From Pigmentiphaga sp. NML080357 (GTDB lineage Bacteria > Pseudomonadota > Gammaproteobacteria > Burkholderiales > Burkholderiaceae_B): a stretch of DNA of 64,000 bases. This document shows positions 1-9,497 of the stretch, piece by piece. The first letter of the stretch is position 1. The number at the start of each line of letters is the position of its first letter. Location: positions 62,001-126,000 of the forward strand of contig NZ_NINW01000003.1 in the NCBI RefSeq assembly GCF_002188465.1. The letters run 5' to 3'. Below the pieces are notes generated by a model. That model had not been told where the DNA came from. It was given only the letters and a program-made list of their open reading frames with translations, and searched no databases. The position numbers and the translations under genes are program-made.

Positions 1-631
1 CGTCGCCCGCGAGCAAGGCCATGATGGCGGGGTTCTGGCCCTGGTATGGCGCATGCACCATGTTCAGGCCCTGCTGCAGGCGGAACTGCTCGGCAAGCAC
101 GTGCGAAGGCGCTCCCACGCCGCCGGATGCGTATGTGAAGGCGCCGGGCTTGGCCTTGATGCGTTCGACCAGCTCGCGCACATTGGCCACGTCCACGTGC
201 TGCGGCGCGACCATGAGGACGAAGCCCTGGTCGCCCAGGTAGCCGATAGGCGTGAAGCTGCGCAGCGGATCGTATTCCACGTCGGGCCGCAGCCTGCTGT
301 TGAGCAGGATGCCGAACGAGCCCAGCGCGAGGGTGTAGCCGTCGGGCTTGGACTTGGCCAGCCGCACCATGCCGATCGTGCTGCCGGCTCCCGGCACGTT
401 CCTCACCACCACGGGCTGGCCGAGCTCCTTGGCGAGATAGGTCGCGGCCAGGCGTCCCGCCACGTCCAGCAATCCCCCCGGCGCGTACGGGACGATGAGC
501 TCGAGATTGCGGCTGGGATACTCCTCCGCCGCTCCCGCCGGCATCGTGCCGAACAGGGCGGCCGCGAGCACCAGTGCGCGGGCGGCGAGGGCACGGGCAC
601 GCCCCATGCCGTTTCTGACGATGTTATTCAT
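1..631 (-). CDS. Bug-family periplasmic substrate-binding protein (partial, runs off the left edge)
   Basis: The first 210 codons of a tripartite tricarboxylate transporter (TctC/Bug) binding protein are visible; the C-terminal third lies outside the window. The ATG at 629-631 follows a GAAGGAGAC ribosome-binding site. A signal peptide is evident (ALVLAAALFG hydrophobic core, likely cleavage after PAGAA). It is followed by the family hallmarks: a YPSRNLELIVPYAPGG start of the mature protein, a NVPGAGSTIG segment, KPDGYTLALG, and YASGGVGAPSH. Such proteins bind carboxylates or amides in the periplasm. It lies 29 bp downstream of the TauD-type dioxygenase on the same strand, so the two are probably co-transcribed and the ligand may be the dioxygenase substrate. 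That link is inference. Confidence 0.9.
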   Translation of the reverse strand, partial: MNNIVRNGMGRARALAARALVLAAALFGTMPAGAAEEYPSRNLELIVPYAPGGLLDVAGRLAATYLAKELGQPVVVRNVPGAGSTIGMVRLAKSKPDGYTLALGSFGILLNSRLRPDVEYDPLRSFTPIGYLGDQGFVLMVAPQHVDVANVRELVERIKAKPGAFTYASGGVGAPSHVLAEQFRLQQGLNMVHAPYQGQNPAIMALLAGD

Positions 632-660
632 GTTGGTCGCGTCTCCTTCCACGTATTCAT

Positions 661-1752
661 TCAAGCCACGCTTGCGCGCAGCGATTCGAGATAGGCCTCG
701 GGGAATTCCAGTTCGGGCTGCCGGCGCGCCAGCCAGAGCCGGTGGTCCTCGTCCGAGTGCATCACCTGGCGCTCGGCCAGCGGCGGCCACTCCGGCGCGC
801 TGAGCCAGACTCGGAGCAGATGGCGGCGTTTCTCGATGGCGTCTTCGTCGACATAGTCCGTGCGGCCATGCACGATCACGCGATTGTTGAGGAACTGGAT
901 GTCGCCGTCCTGGAACTGCATGTCCAGGTAGAAATCCGGCGATTCGGCCATGGTCTCCAGGGTGGCGATCGCTTCCCTGTCGAGGTCGGTCAAGTGTCCG
1001 TGCCCCTCCTGCGCCGCGCGCCGGATGTAGCTGCCTAGAAAGTAGCAGGCCACCTGCTGCGGCCAGCCGTCGAGCCGGTCGAACACCGGAACCGGCGCCA
1101 GGCTCACCTTTCTCCCGTCGCCCAGCTGGGCGTCCTTGTCGCCGCGCCGGAAGTAGTAGCCGCCGTACAGGCTGGCCAGCAGGTCCGGCCGGCTCTCGGC
1201 CAGCGCATCGTGGATTGCCAGGGCGCTGCAGATCCGGCTCGCGCCGCCGGCCTTGGCGGTGCGCAGACACATCAGGCCGATGATGTCGCAGGAATCGGTG
1301 TGCATGTTCATGTGGCCGCCGTCCTGGTAGGCGCGCGCCACTTCGCCGTAGCCTTCGAGGTTCAGCACGTGGCCCAGCAGCTCGCCCCGGTGGGACTGGG
1401 AGATCGGCACGCCCAGGTGCACGGAGAGGCCGAAATAGATCTGGGCCATTTCATCGGCGCTGTACTCGGTGCGCGGCAGGCCGCGCAGCATGGCGAATCC
1501 CTTGCCGCGATAGATCTGCCCGGCAACCGCCGCCAACTTGCGCGCCACCCGGTCCAGCGGGAAGTCCTGGCGGCGCAAGGGCAGGGTCCGCCCCCCGCCT
1601 CGTGCATTCAGGGCCGCAAGCGCGCGGCCGATTTCGTCGATATCCGCTTCGTCCAGGTGGAACAGGCAGGTTTCGGTCCAATCGATCTGCGGACCGCGCC
1701 AGGAAGCGGGCGCGCCCGTAGGGGACAGGAGGTGGCGAGTGGCAGTGGACAT
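661..1752 (-). CDS. TauD/TfdA-family Fe(II)/2-oxoglutarate-dependent dioxygenase
   Basis: This 363-residue protein has the alpha-ketoglutarate dioxygenase facial triad: H151 and D153 in the HTD motif of HMNMHTDSCD, and H295 in RVIVHGRTDY. Arginines in RRHLLRVWLS (about 309-314) are placed to bind 2-oxoglutarate. The length and a mixed TauD-like fold fit the group annotated as TauD/TfdA or clavaminate-synthase-like oxygenases. The substrate cannot be read from sequence. Family members hydroxylate sulfonates, aryloxyacids or small carboxylates. The Bug gene downstream suggests the substrate is imported. There is no clear Shine-Dalgarno before the ATG, and no regulator gene is visible nearby. 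Confidence 0.85.
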   Translation of the reverse strand: MSTATRHLLSPTGAPASWRGPQIDWTETCLFHLDEADIDEIGRALAALNARGGGRTLPLRRQDFPLDRVARKLAAVAGQIYRGKGFAMLRGLPRTEYSADEMAQIYFGLSVHLGVPISQSHRGELLGHVLNLEGYGEVARAYQDGGHMNMHTDSCDIIGLMCLRTAKAGGASRICSALAIHDALAESRPDLLASLYGGYYFRRGDKDAQLGDGRKVSLAPVPVFDRLDGWPQQVACYFLGSYIRRAAQEGHGHLTDLDREAIATLETMAESPDFYLDMQFQDGDIQFLNNRVIVHGRTDYVDEDAIEKRRHLLRVWLSAPEWPPLAERQVMHSDEDHRLWLARRQPELEFPEAYLESLRASVA

Positions 1753-1912
1753 GGTCGTCGCTCGGGAATAGTTGGAATCGCCCCGGGCCGCACCGGCCCG
1801 GACGATCCCAGTGTGCCCGATCGCCCCTGATATCTCTAATTCTTTTCAATGGCGGAGCTGATACATCCCGTATCTCAGCCTTCATCGCCTCCCGACAGGC
1901 CTCGCGGCCATG

Positions 1913-1946
1913 AAAAAACCCCGACCGGGAAACGATCGGGGTTTTT
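1913..1946 (-). terminator. Intrinsic terminator after rplY
   Basis: A GC-rich inverted repeat (CCCCGA at 1919-1924 pairing with TCGGGG at 1936-1941, extendable with one mismatch) is flanked by six A on the left and five T on the right. It can therefore end transcripts in both directions. It lies about 60 bp beyond the rplY stop. The rest of 1753-2003 shows no gene. Confidence 0.85.
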
Positions 1947-2003
1947 CGCAAGCGCAACCGGAAATCCGCGCCGGCGGCAGCCAGCGCGCAGGCCGGGAGT
2001 CTT

Positions 2004-2600
2004 TTACTTCTCTTCGGCCGGAGCGGCTTCTTCCTCGGCCGCACCGCCCGGCTTGGCGATGGCGGTGGCAACGACGATGTCGCCGCCCGCGGCGAACGTG
2101 ACGCCCTTGGGAGGCTTGATGTCGGCCAGGTGGATCGAGGCGCCGGCGATGATGTTGCCCAGGTCGACTTCGATGAACTGGGGCAGGTCGTTCGGCAGGC
2201 AGTTCACTTCGACTTCGTTCAACACGTGGTTGATGATCGCGCCGCTGAGCTTGACGGCGGGCGAGGTCTCGGCGTTGACGAAGTGCAGGGGCACCTTGGT
2301 GTGCAGGGCCTGGCCGGCGGCGACGCGCTGGAAGTCCACGTGCAGCACTTGGGGCTTGTAGGGATGCCATTGAACGGCGCGCAGCAGGACTTGCGTGCCC
2401 TTGCCGTCGAGTTGCATGCTCAGGATGGAGGAGTGGAACTCTTCCTTGCGCAGGGCATGGTAGATCTCGTTGTGGTCGAGTTCGATCGACAGGGGCGCTG
2501 CGTCGCCGCCATAGACGATGGCGGGAACACGGCCGGCGCGGCGCAGGCGGCGGCTCGCACTCGAACCCTGGACGCTACGCGAAGTGGCGTTGAATTGCAT
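2004..2600 (-). CDS. rplY: 50S ribosomal protein L25/general stress protein Ctc
   Basis: The 198-residue product belongs to the long TL5/CTC form of L25, which binds 5S rRNA. The N-terminal L25 domain ([20 protein letters not shown], about residues 13-32) is followed by a C-terminal beta domain and an Ala/Glu-rich tail ([14 protein letters not shown]). I start at the ATG of MQFNATSRS at 2600 because GGAGAAAACC lies just upstream. An in-frame TTG four codons earlier overlaps that ribosome-binding site. It sits downstream of prs, the usual proteobacterial pairing. pth, which commonly follows rplY in related species, is absent here; a terminator and a catabolic module follow instead. Confidence 0.96.
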   Translation of the reverse strand: MQFNATSRSVQGSSASRRLRRAGRVPAIVYGGDAAPLSIELDHNEIYHALRKEEFHSSILSMQLDGKGTQVLLRAVQWHPYKPQVLHVDFQRVAAGQALHTKVPLHFVNAETSPAVKLSGAIINHVLNEVEVNCLPNDLPQFIEVDLGNIIAGASIHLADIKPPKGVTFAAGGDIVVATAIAKPGGAAEEEAAPAEEK

Positions 2601-2741
2601 GGTTTTCTCCAAAATGCGGCGGGCGACATACCCGCGCGCGGTGCACGGAACGCGACCATCGCATTCCGTCCGGCAGCGCCGCGACCAGCGCTTCCGGCTC
2701 GCCTTCGAGCCCTGCGCGAGGCAAGGCTCGAAGAGCAGAAC

Positions 2742-3692
2742 TTATTCGACGAACAGCGAGCTGACCGAGTCGGCCCGCGAAATGCGCAGCATCGTTTCGC
2801 CGATCAGGGCGGCGCACGACAGCTGGCGGATGCGGCTGCATGCCCTGACCTCGTCGCTGGCGGGAATGGTGTCGGTCACCACCAACTCGTCGAGGTCGGA
2901 TTCGGCGATGCGGCCCACCGCGCCGCCCGACAGCACGGCGTGCGTGCAATAGGCGTACACGGCCAGGGCGCCGCGCTGCTTCAGGACCTGGGCGGCCTTG
3001 CACAGCGTGCCGGCGGTATCGACCATGTCGTCCATGATGATGCAGGTGCGGCCATCGACGTCGCCGATAATGTTCATCACTTCGGACACGTTGGCCCGCG
3101 GACGGCGCTTGTCGATGATGGCCAGGTCGACCTCGAGGCGCTTGGCCAGCGCGCGGGCGCGGACCACGCCGCCCACGTCGGGCGAGACCACCATCAGGTT
3201 CGACAGGTTGCGTTTCCAGATGTCGCTGAGCAGGATGGGCGCAGCGTAGATGTTGTCGACCGGGATGTCGAAGAAGCCTTGGATCTGGTCGGCGTGCAGG
3301 TCCATGGTCAGGATGCGGTCCACGCCGACGACCTGCAGCATGTTGGCCACGACCTTGGCCGAGATCGCCACGCGCGCCGAACGGGGGCGGCGATCCTGGC
3401 GGGCATAGCCGAAATACGGCATGGCCGCCGTGATGCGGCCGGCGGAAGCCCGGCGCAGCGCATCGACCATGACCATGATTTCCATCAGGTTGTCGTTGGT
3501 CGGCGCACAGGTGGGCTGGAGCACGAAGACGTCCTTGCCACGGACGTTCTCGTTGATTTCCACCATGACTTCGCCGTCGGAGAAGCGACCGACGCTCATC
3601 TTGCCCAGTGGTATGCCGAGATGGCTCGCGACGTCCGCCGCCAGCTTGGGGTTGGCAGTCCCCGTGAATATCATGAAGCTTTCTTGCGCCAT
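2742..3692 (-). CDS. prs: Ribose-phosphate pyrophosphokinase (PRPP synthetase)
   Basis: This 316-residue enzyme makes PRPP from ribose 5-phosphate and ATP, feeding purine, pyrimidine, histidine and tryptophan synthesis. The length matches bacterial class I enzymes. Visible motifs are the ATP-binding [16 protein letters not shown] region (37-52), YARQDRR (96-102), the PRS signature [12 protein letters not shown] (131-142), and the PRPP loop [12 protein letters not shown] (218-229). The start is MAQESFMIF at 3692; longer readings run into the tRNA gene. The gene lies between tRNA-Gln and rplY, an order typical of beta- and gammaproteobacteria. Confidence 0.98.
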   Translation of the reverse strand: MAQESFMIFTGTANPKLAADVASHLGIPLGKMSVGRFSDGEVMVEINENVRGKDVFVLQPTCAPTNDNLMEIMVMVDALRRASAGRITAAMPYFGYARQDRRPRSARVAISAKVVANMLQVVGVDRILTMDLHADQIQGFFDIPVDNIYAAPILLSDIWKRNLSNLMVVSPDVGGVVRARALAKRLEVDLAIIDKRRPRANVSEVMNIIGDVDGRTCIIMDDMVDTAGTLCKAAQVLKQRGALAVYAYCTHAVLSGGAVGRIAESDLDELVVTDTIPASDEVRACSRIRQLSCAALIGETMLRISRADSVSSLFVE

Positions 3693-3811
3693 GACGCATG
3701 TGCCCGTGGCTGTGGCCCGGGTGACCTGTAACCGGGGCCGATCGACAAAACAACAAAGCTGTTGACCCTGTGAAACGCGAACAGGCATCAACAGCTTTAG
3801 GTCAAAGACTT

Positions 3812-3888
3812 TGGCTGGGGAGGAAGGATTCGAACCCTCGAATGCCGGAATCAAAATCCGGTGCCTTAACCAACTTGGCGACTCCCCA
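3812..3888 (-). tRNA. tRNA-Gln (anticodon UUG)
   Basis: A 77-nt cloverleaf reads on the minus strand. The acceptor 5-prime TGGGGAG pairs with CTCCCCA before discriminator G and an encoded CCA. The anticodon stem CCGGA/TCCGG carries the loop TTTTGAT, giving anticodon TTG. The T arm is GAGGG-TTCGAAT-CCTTC. It lies between ispE and prs, a position shared by many proteobacteria. Confidence 0.97.
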
Positions 3889-3975
3889 ACTCGTTGCCCC
3901 CGCAGGAACTGCGTGGGCATCGAAACTTTCTGCATGAACGTCCGGCTGCGACGAACGTTCGCGCTGATGGCCCTT

Positions 3976-4872
3976 TCAAGCGGCCCAGTCCAGCAGCGGA
4001 TGCGCATCGAGCCCGGCACATGCCTGGTTGACTCTCAACGCCGACAGCCCGCCGGGCTGATCCTGCATTGTAGCGGCGATTTTGCACACCGCGCCATCGG
4101 CCTGCGCCTGCGTGTCGCATTCGACAAATAGGCACGCGCCCGATCCGGACATCCTGACCCGGGCGCCTTCCAGCGCCTGGGAAAGCGCCGCCGCGACACG
4201 CCCGACTTCGGAAAACCGGGCAAAAACGACAGGCTCCAGATCGTTCCTGAAGGCACCGTTAAATGCGCCCCGAGGAAAGTCCGCTATTTTGACGCGTGGC
4301 GTATCTCTTGTCAATTCGGGAGCCTGGAAAACTTCCGCGGTGGGCACGCTGGCGTCGGGCTGGACCACCACGTACCAGCGGGGCGGCAGCGACAGCGCGG
4401 TCAATTCCTCGCCCACGCCTTCGGCGAAGGCATTGCGGCCGAACACGAAAACCGGCACGTCGGCGCCCAGCGGCAGCGCGAGCTGCATCAGTTGCCGCCG
4501 CGTCAGTCCGGTGTTCCACAAGCGGTTCAGGGCCAGCAGCACGGACGCGGCGTCGCTCGAGCCCCCACCCAGGCCACCGCCCGCCGGTATGCGCTTTTCC
4601 AGGTCGATCTCGGCGCCGAGCGTGCAGCCCGTGGCCTGCTGCAAGGCCCGCGCGGCCCGCACCGTCAGGTCGGCATCCGCGGGCACGCCGGGCAAGTCGC
4701 GAACGCGCACGATACGGCCGTCGCCGCGCGCGCGCAGGTGCAGGGTGTCCTGCAGGTCGATGAAACGAAAGACGGTCTGCAGCAGGTGATAGCCGTCGGC
4801 GCGCCGGCCGACGACGTGCAGGAACAGGTTGATCTTGGCGGGCGCGGGGACGTCGCGCAGCTCGGCGGCCAT
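3976..4872 (-). CDS. ispE: 4-diphosphocytidyl-2-C-methyl-D-erythritol kinase
   Basis: This 298-residue GHMP-family kinase phosphorylates CDP-ME in the MEP isoprenoid pathway. Diagnostic segments are [10 protein letters not shown] (11-20, with the catalytic-region Lys13), the ATP-binding glycine loop [14 protein letters not shown] (96-109), D138 in GADVPVF, and the C-terminal GHMP motif [10 protein letters not shown]. The stop is followed within about 90 bp by tRNA-Gln. It starts 12 nt after the lolB stop on the same strand, consistent with a lolB-ispE-tRNA-prs transcription unit. Confidence 0.97.
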   Translation of the reverse strand: MAAELRDVPAPAKINLFLHVVGRRADGYHLLQTVFRFIDLQDTLHLRARGDGRIVRVRDLPGVPADADLTVRAARALQQATGCTLGAEIDLEKRIPAGGGLGGGSSDAASVLLALNRLWNTGLTRRQLMQLALPLGADVPVFVFGRNAFAEGVGEELTALSLPPRWYVVVQPDASVPTAEVFQAPELTRDTPRVKIADFPRGAFNGAFRNDLEPVVFARFSEVGRVAAALSQALEGARVRMSGSGACLFVECDTQAQADGAVCKIAATMQDQPGGLSALRVNQACAGLDAHPLLDWAA

Positions 4873-4884
4873 GGCGGATGGGGC

Positions 4885-5472
4885 CTAGGGATTGATGACC
4901 AGGCGCAGGTCGACCTCCTGGCCGGCCTCGTTGCGCGCCATCTGCAGCCGCGTGGGGCCGAGCGCATCGTATTGCCGTGCGGTGACGTGCCAGCCGGCCT
5001 GGTCGAACACCAGCGGGCGCCCCTGCTCGTCGCGCTGGGCCACGGTGGCCGGCGACTGCGGCGCGACGCGGCCGCGCAACCAGTCGCGCAACCCGGACAC
5101 CGGGATGTCGCTGCCCAGCACGATGCCGACCAGTTCGTCGGGATCGCCGGCGCGGGTCTCTTTGCCATTCGATTCGCGCAGCACGGCTTCGCCGGGGCCG
5201 GCCTCGACCCGGGCCAGGGTCGCGCCCAGCGGCGACACCAGGTCGAGGGCGAGGCGGCTGCCGTCGTCGCGCCAGGCAAAGCTGCCCTGGACCGCGTTCT
5301 GCTTGCCGCCCAGCTCTTCGACCCGCAGCGCGAAGCGTCCCACGCGCGACAGGGAACGGCTCTCCTCCGCGCCCTGCGGGGCGGGAATGGGAACCGGGAC
5401 GGCGCAGGCGGCGAGAAGCGCGATGAACCCGCCGGCCACCGCGGCGCGGGCCAGGCGTGGAAGCGACCGCAT
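4885..5472 (-). CDS. lolB: Outer-membrane lipoprotein insertion protein LolB
   Basis: The product is a 195-residue lipoprotein that receives lipoproteins from LolA and inserts them in the outer membrane. The N-terminus (MRSLPRLARAAVAGG, then FIALLAAC) ends in a lipobox with the modified Cys at about residue 22. The mature part has the LolB pattern: a GRFALRVEELGGKQNAVQGS strand pair and LDLVSPLGATLARVEA. The start ATG shares one base with the stop of the upstream TPR gene (TGATG), so translation is probably coupled. The order TPR protein-lolB-ispE is widely conserved. Confidence 0.95.
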   Translation of the reverse strand: MRSLPRLARAAVAGGFIALLAACAVPVPIPAPQGAEESRSLSRVGRFALRVEELGGKQNAVQGSFAWRDDGSRLALDLVSPLGATLARVEAGPGEAVLRESNGKETRAGDPDELVGIVLGSDIPVSGLRDWLRGRVAPQSPATVAQRDEQGRPLVFDQAGWHVTARQYDALGPTRLQMARNEAGQEVDLRLVINP

Positions 5473-7271
5473 CACAGCGTCACGTCGAGGCGCGCAAGCG
5501 TGCCCCGCAGCGCGGCGTTGGAAGGATCCTTGGCCTGGACTTCGCGCCACAGCTGGCGGGCTCGCGCCTGTTGCCCGGAGGCCCAGAGGACCTCGCCCAG
5601 GTGCACGGCGATCTCGGCGTCGGGCCGCAACTGGTAGGCGCGCTCGAGATAGGACAATGCCCGGGCGTTGTCGCCCATGCGGTAGTAGACCCAGCCCATG
5701 CTGTCGACGATGAAGGGATCGTCGGGCGCCAGGTTCAGGGCGCGCTCGATCAGCTTCTTGGCTTCGGCCAGGCGGATGTTGCGGTCGGCCAGCGAATAAC
5801 CGAGCGCGTTATAGGCATGGGCGTGGTCGGGCTTGACCGCGATGATGCGGCGCAGCCGGTTCTCCATCTCGTCGATCCGGTTCTGCTGCTCGTACAGCAT
5901 GGCCAGGTCGTACATGAGATCGGGCGTATCGGGGTAGCGTTCGCTGGCTGCCTCGAGGACCTTGACCGCCTCGTCGCGCTGGCCGGCCGACCGCAGGATC
6001 TGCGCCTCGGTCAAGGCCACCTGCGTCCCTTCCCGGGCGCTGCGCGGGTCGATGATGGACAGGATCTTGCGTGCCTCGTCCAGCCTGCCCTGCTTTCCGC
6101 GCAGCACCGCCTGCCGCAGGCGCGCCGCGAGCGCGGCGTCCGGGTCGTCGACCTTGGCGAGCAGGTCGAAGGCATCGTCGTAGCGCTGCTGGTCTTCGGC
6201 GATCTGCACCCGCAGGAACAGCGCGTTGTCGGCCTCGGGCAGCGGCGCCAGCCCCTTGTCGGCGCCGATGCGCTGCTCGTGGATGTCGAGATATTGCTTG
6301 AGATAGCCGTCGGCTTCCGAAGGGCGCTGCGACTGGTAGGCCAGCACGCCCTGCATGTACAGGATCTCGAAGTCCTCGGGATTGGCGCGTGCCAGCGCCT
6401 GCAGTTCGGAGCGGGCGCCGTCGTAGTCCTTCAGCGAGGCGAGCGCGCGCGCCAGCAGCACGCGCAGGTTGCGCGATTCGGCATGGGTGGCGATGAAGGC
6501 GCGGGCGCGCGCCACGGACTGCTCGGGCTCGATTTCTATGCCCATTTGCAGCGCCAGCATGGCGGCCGCCTCGGAATCGGGCTGGGCCTCGAGGGCGGCG
6601 CGCGCCTCGCGCAGCGCGCGGGCGTTATCGCCGGCGGCCGCCGCCACGCGCGCCAGCGCAAGATGCGCTTCCGGCAGGTTGCGCACGTCGGCCAGCGCCT
6701 CTTCGAGAATGGCAAGCGCCCGGCGCTTGTCTTCCAGGCGCGCGACCACGCGCCGGGCTTCGACGATCGCCACGGACTTGTCGGGCGCGGCCGAAATGCG
6801 GGCGCGCAACGCCGATCCCATGCCTTCCACCCTGCCGGCCGCCGCGGCCAGCGAGAGCGCCGTCTGGCGCGCCTCGACGTCGGCCGGGTCCAGCTCGGCC
6901 CACATCTGCGCCGCATCGAGCGCGCGCACCAGGTCGCCGCCGGCCAGGGCGAATTCGACCGCCCTGCGCGCGAGGCGCGGATCGCGCGTATGGCGGGCCA
7001 GTTCCAGCGACGTGCTGGTAGCGGGCCCGAACGCGCCCCGCTGGGCGGCGACTTCGGATGCCAGGACCTGGAACAGGATCTCGGCCGACAGGTCGACGTT
7101 GGGCAAAGCCTTGGGCCCGATGGACCGGGCGCCCAGCGGCGACAGGCTCAGGCCCGGGACCAGCAGCTCGTCCGAAGCGGGAGGGTCGGCCTGGGCCAGC
7201 GCGACCGATGCCGTCGCCGCCAGCCCCATACATGCGGCCGCCAGCTTCAAACGATGAGCGTTAAACAACAT
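5472..7271 (-). CDS. Exported tetratricopeptide-repeat protein
   Basis: This 599-residue protein begins with a signal peptide (LKLAAACMGLAATASVALAQA) and then consists almost wholly of TPR-like helical pairs. Clear repeats include HAHAYNALGYSLADRNIRLA, PFIVDSMGWVYYRMGDNARA and AEIAVHLGEVLWASGQQARA near the C-terminus. I start at the ATG at 7271, which is followed by the signal peptide and preceded by AAGGA. The longer in-frame reading adds 42 residues without character. TPR proteins of this type precede lolB in many betaproteobacteria. The role is probably scaffolding of envelope proteins, but no partner is identified. Confidence 0.9.
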   Translation of the reverse strand: MLFNAHRLKLAAACMGLAATASVALAQADPPASDELLVPGLSLSPLGARSIGPKALPNVDLSAEILFQVLASEVAAQRGAFGPATSTSLELARHTRDPRLARRAVEFALAGGDLVRALDAAQMWAELDPADVEARQTALSLAAAAGRVEGMGSALRARISAAPDKSVAIVEARRVVARLEDKRRALAILEEALADVRNLPEAHLALARVAAAAGDNARALREARAALEAQPDSEAAAMLALQMGIEIEPEQSVARARAFIATHAESRNLRVLLARALASLKDYDGARSELQALARANPEDFEILYMQGVLAYQSQRPSEADGYLKQYLDIHEQRIGADKGLAPLPEADNALFLRVQIAEDQQRYDDAFDLLAKVDDPDAALAARLRQAVLRGKQGRLDEARKILSIIDPRSAREGTQVALTEAQILRSAGQRDEAVKVLEAASERYPDTPDLMYDLAMLYEQQNRIDEMENRLRRIIAVKPDHAHAYNALGYSLADRNIRLAEAKKLIERALNLAPDDPFIVDSMGWVYYRMGDNARALSYLERAYQLRPDAEIAVHLGEVLWASGQQARARQLWREVQAKDPSNAALRGTLARLDVTL

Positions 7272-7459
7272 GGCACAATTCCTTGGCGTATCGCCGACGC
7301 CGTCCATATTCGGTGATGTTAGCACTGCGCTTACCTGCCCCACGTGACGGCGGCGGCTCTGCCGGCGATGGCGGACAGCGCGGATACGCTGGTTCATAGG
7401 CTTTACTCATCGGACTGCCGGTCGCGCCAACAGTTCAGTGCGCGAAGGCAGCAATCATC

Positions 7460-8281
7460 ATGCCCGAGCTTCCCGAAGTCGAAACCACCCGCCGCGGCAT
7501 CGCGCCCACGGTGGAAGGGCGCGAGCTGCGCCGGCTGGTCGTGCGCGAACACCGCCTGCGCTGGCCGATTCCCGAGGATCTCGCCTCCCTGGTGGAAGGC
7601 CGCCGTATCCTCGCCACCGGCCGGCGCGGCAAATATCTCCTGATGCAATTCGAGCATGGCTGGCTGATCGTCCATCTGGGCATGTCGGGGTCCCTGCGGC
7701 ACGTGGATCCGTCCGAACCGCCGCGCAAGCACGACCACGTCGACTGGGTGTTCGACCAGGCCGTCCTGCGCCTGCACGATCCGCGGCGCTTCGGCGCGGT
7801 ACTCTGGCATGCCGCCGAGACCGGGCCGGTCGAAGACCATCCCCTGCTGGCCAGCCTCGGCATCGAACCCTTCGATCCCCGCTTCGACGGCGGCTGGCTG
7901 TTCCGCCATACGCGGCGCCGCAGCGCCCCCATCAAGCAGGCGCTGCTGATGGGCGACATCGTGGTGGGGGTAGGCAACATCTACGCTTCGGAAAGCCTGT
8001 TCCGCGCCGGGATCCATCCGCGCACGCCGGCGGGACGCATTTCCGCGGCGCGCTATGAGAAACTGGCGGCCGCGGTGCGCGCCACGCTGGAAGACGCCCT
8101 GCGCGCCGGCGGCAGCTCGCTGCGCGACTACGTGGGCGCGGGTGGGGAGTCGGGTTATTTCCAGATCGATGCGCGGGTCTACGACCGGGCCGGGCAACCC
8201 TGCCGGGTGTGCGCCACGCCTATCCGGCGGCTCGTGCAGGGACAGCGGGCGACTTATTTTTGCCCTAGATGTCAAAGGTAG
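7460..8281 (+). CDS. mutM: Formamidopyrimidine-DNA glycosylase (Fpg)
   Basis: The 273-residue enzyme excises 8-oxoguanine and FapyG and nicks the AP site. The N-terminus [13 protein letters not shown] supplies the nucleophile Pro2 and Glu3. Lys58 lies in [11 protein letters not shown]. The C-terminal zinc finger has C248, C251, C268 and C271 with an Arg in the QGQRATYFC turn. The length is normal. mutM is followed by mutY on the same strand, so two enzymes of the GO oxidative-repair system lie together, separated by a dispersed repeat. Confidence 0.98.
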   Translation: MPELPEVETTRRGIAPTVEGRELRRLVVREHRLRWPIPEDLASLVEGRRILATGRRGKYLLMQFEHGWLIVHLGMSGSLRHVDPSEPPRKHDHVDWVFDQAVLRLHDPRRFGAVLWHAAETGPVEDHPLLASLGIEPFDPRFDGGWLFRHTRRRSAPIKQALLMGDIVVGVGNIYASESLFRAGIHPRTPAGRISAARYEKLAAAVRATLEDALRAGGSSLRDYVGAGGESGYFQIDARVYDRAGQPCRVCATPIRRLVQGQRATYFCPRCQR

Positions 8282-8341
8282 GCCCCCTACGCCCTTACGG
8301 GCGCCCCCCAGGGGGCGGCGCCGGCGGACCGGTAAAGCCGG
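8282..8341 (+). repeat. Dispersed intergenic palindromic repeat, copy A
   Basis: Begins directly after the mutM stop. It has the shared architecture of five copies in this window: a CCCCCTACGC leader, a short G/C inverted repeat (GCCCTTACGGGC here), a CGCCCCCCAGGGGGCG palindrome, then GGCGGACCGG..AGCCGG. Orientation follows the upstream gene. The remaining 60 bp before mutY show no feature. Confidence 0.8.
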
Positions 8342-8405
8342 GCTGCCGAAGGGAGGAGCGGGATTTGTCGAAGGGGCTGGGCGGGAAAGTGAAGGAAGGG
8401 TTTAG

Positions 8406-9476
8406 ATGATTGCTTTTTCGCGGCGGGTGGCGCAGTGGCAGCGGGCCGAGGGGCGGCATACGCTGCCTTGGCAGAATACGCACGATCCTTACCGCATCTG
8501 GCTGTCGGAGATCATGCTGCAGCAGACCCAGGTGGCGACGGTGATTCCGTATTACGAGCGCTTCCTGGCGCAGTTCCCGACCGTGGCCGACCTGGCGGTG
8601 GCGGACGAGGAAGCGGTCATGGCGCTGTGGGCCGGGCTGGGGTATTACACGCGGGCGCGCAATCTGCACGCCTGTGCCAGGCGCATCATGTCGGACTGGG
8701 GCGGGCGTTTCCCGCCTACGGCCGCCGAGATCGAGACGCTGCCCGGCATCGGCCGCTCGACGGCGGCGGCCATCGCCGCGTTCGCCTATGGCGAGCGCAG
8801 CCCCATCCTGGACGGCAACGTCAAGCGGGTATTCGCGCGGCATTTCGGCATCGAAGGCGATCCCAGCAAGCGGGCCGTGGAGCAACGCATGTGGGCGATC
8901 GCCCAGGCCGAGGTGCCGCCCGAGGGCCCGGAGGCGGCGGACGAGATGCGCCGCTATACACAGGGGCTGATGGACCTGGGCGCGACGCTCTGCACGCGCG
9001 GAGATCCCGACTGCGGCCAGTGCCCCGTGCGCGACACCTGCGTGGCGCTGCGCGAGGCGCGGCAGCACGAGCTGCCGACGCCGCGCGTGCGCAAGGCCGT
9101 TCCCGAACGGCATACCCGCATGCTGGTGATCGAAAAGGCGGGCGAAGTGCTGTTGCAGCGCAGGCCCTCGCCCGGCATCTGGGGCGGGCTATGGAGCCTG
9201 CCGGAGTTCGACGACGGCGATGCGCTGGCGGCGTGCCGGGTGCTAGGCGTCGCGCCGGCCGAGACCGTGCGGCTGCCCACGTTCTCGCACACCTTCACCC
9301 ATTTCAGGCTGCACGTCGAACCCTGGCACGTGCAGGCCGGTCCGGTGGCGCTGAAGGACGGCGCCGGCAATCCGCCGCAGATATGGATGCCCACGGCCGA
9401 AGTGGAAGGAGCGGCGCTGCCGGCGCCGGTCAAGAAACTGCTCCAGGGCTTGTTCCGGCGAGGCGGCCTGCTGTAG
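8406..9476 (+). CDS. mutY: A/G-specific adenine DNA glycosylase
   Basis: This 356-residue enzyme removes adenine opposite 8-oxoguanine. The catalytic Glu35 is in LSEIMLQQTQV. The helix-hairpin-helix is LPGIGRSTAA (112-121), the catalytic Asp136 is in ILDGNVKRV, and the 4Fe-4S ligands are C196, C203, C206 and C212. A NUDIX-like C-terminal domain (about 235-350) contains FSHTFTHFRLHVEPW, the part that recognises 8-oxoG. A GAAGG sequence precedes the ATG. It lies downstream of mutM, and the pairing makes biological sense because both act on the same lesion. Confidence 0.98.
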   Translation: MIAFSRRVAQWQRAEGRHTLPWQNTHDPYRIWLSEIMLQQTQVATVIPYYERFLAQFPTVADLAVADEEAVMALWAGLGYYTRARNLHACARRIMSDWGGRFPPTAAEIETLPGIGRSTAAAIAAFAYGERSPILDGNVKRVFARHFGIEGDPSKRAVEQRMWAIAQAEVPPEGPEAADEMRRYTQGLMDLGATLCTRGDPDCGQCPVRDTCVALREARQHELPTPRVRKAVPERHTRMLVIEKAGEVLLQRRPSPGIWGGLWSLPEFDDGDALAACRVLGVAPAETVRLPTFSHTFTHFRLHVEPWHVQAGPVALKDGAGNPPQIWMPTAEVEGAALPAPVKKLLQGLFRRGGLL

Positions 9477-9497
9477 GCGTGGCGGGCCGGCGGACGG

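Noticed and set aside
3811-4131. A plus-strand frame over tRNA-Gln and the ispE 3-prime end
   Set aside because: It translates the complement of a tRNA and cannot be a real gene.
5457-7316. A plus-strand open frame of 619 codons opposite the TPR gene
   Set aside because: Biased composition without motifs; the minus strand gives a signal peptide and TPR repeats.
8282-8341. Repeat copies as CRISPR or IS ends
   Set aside because: Copies are single and kilobases apart, with no spacers, no transposase and no target duplications visible.
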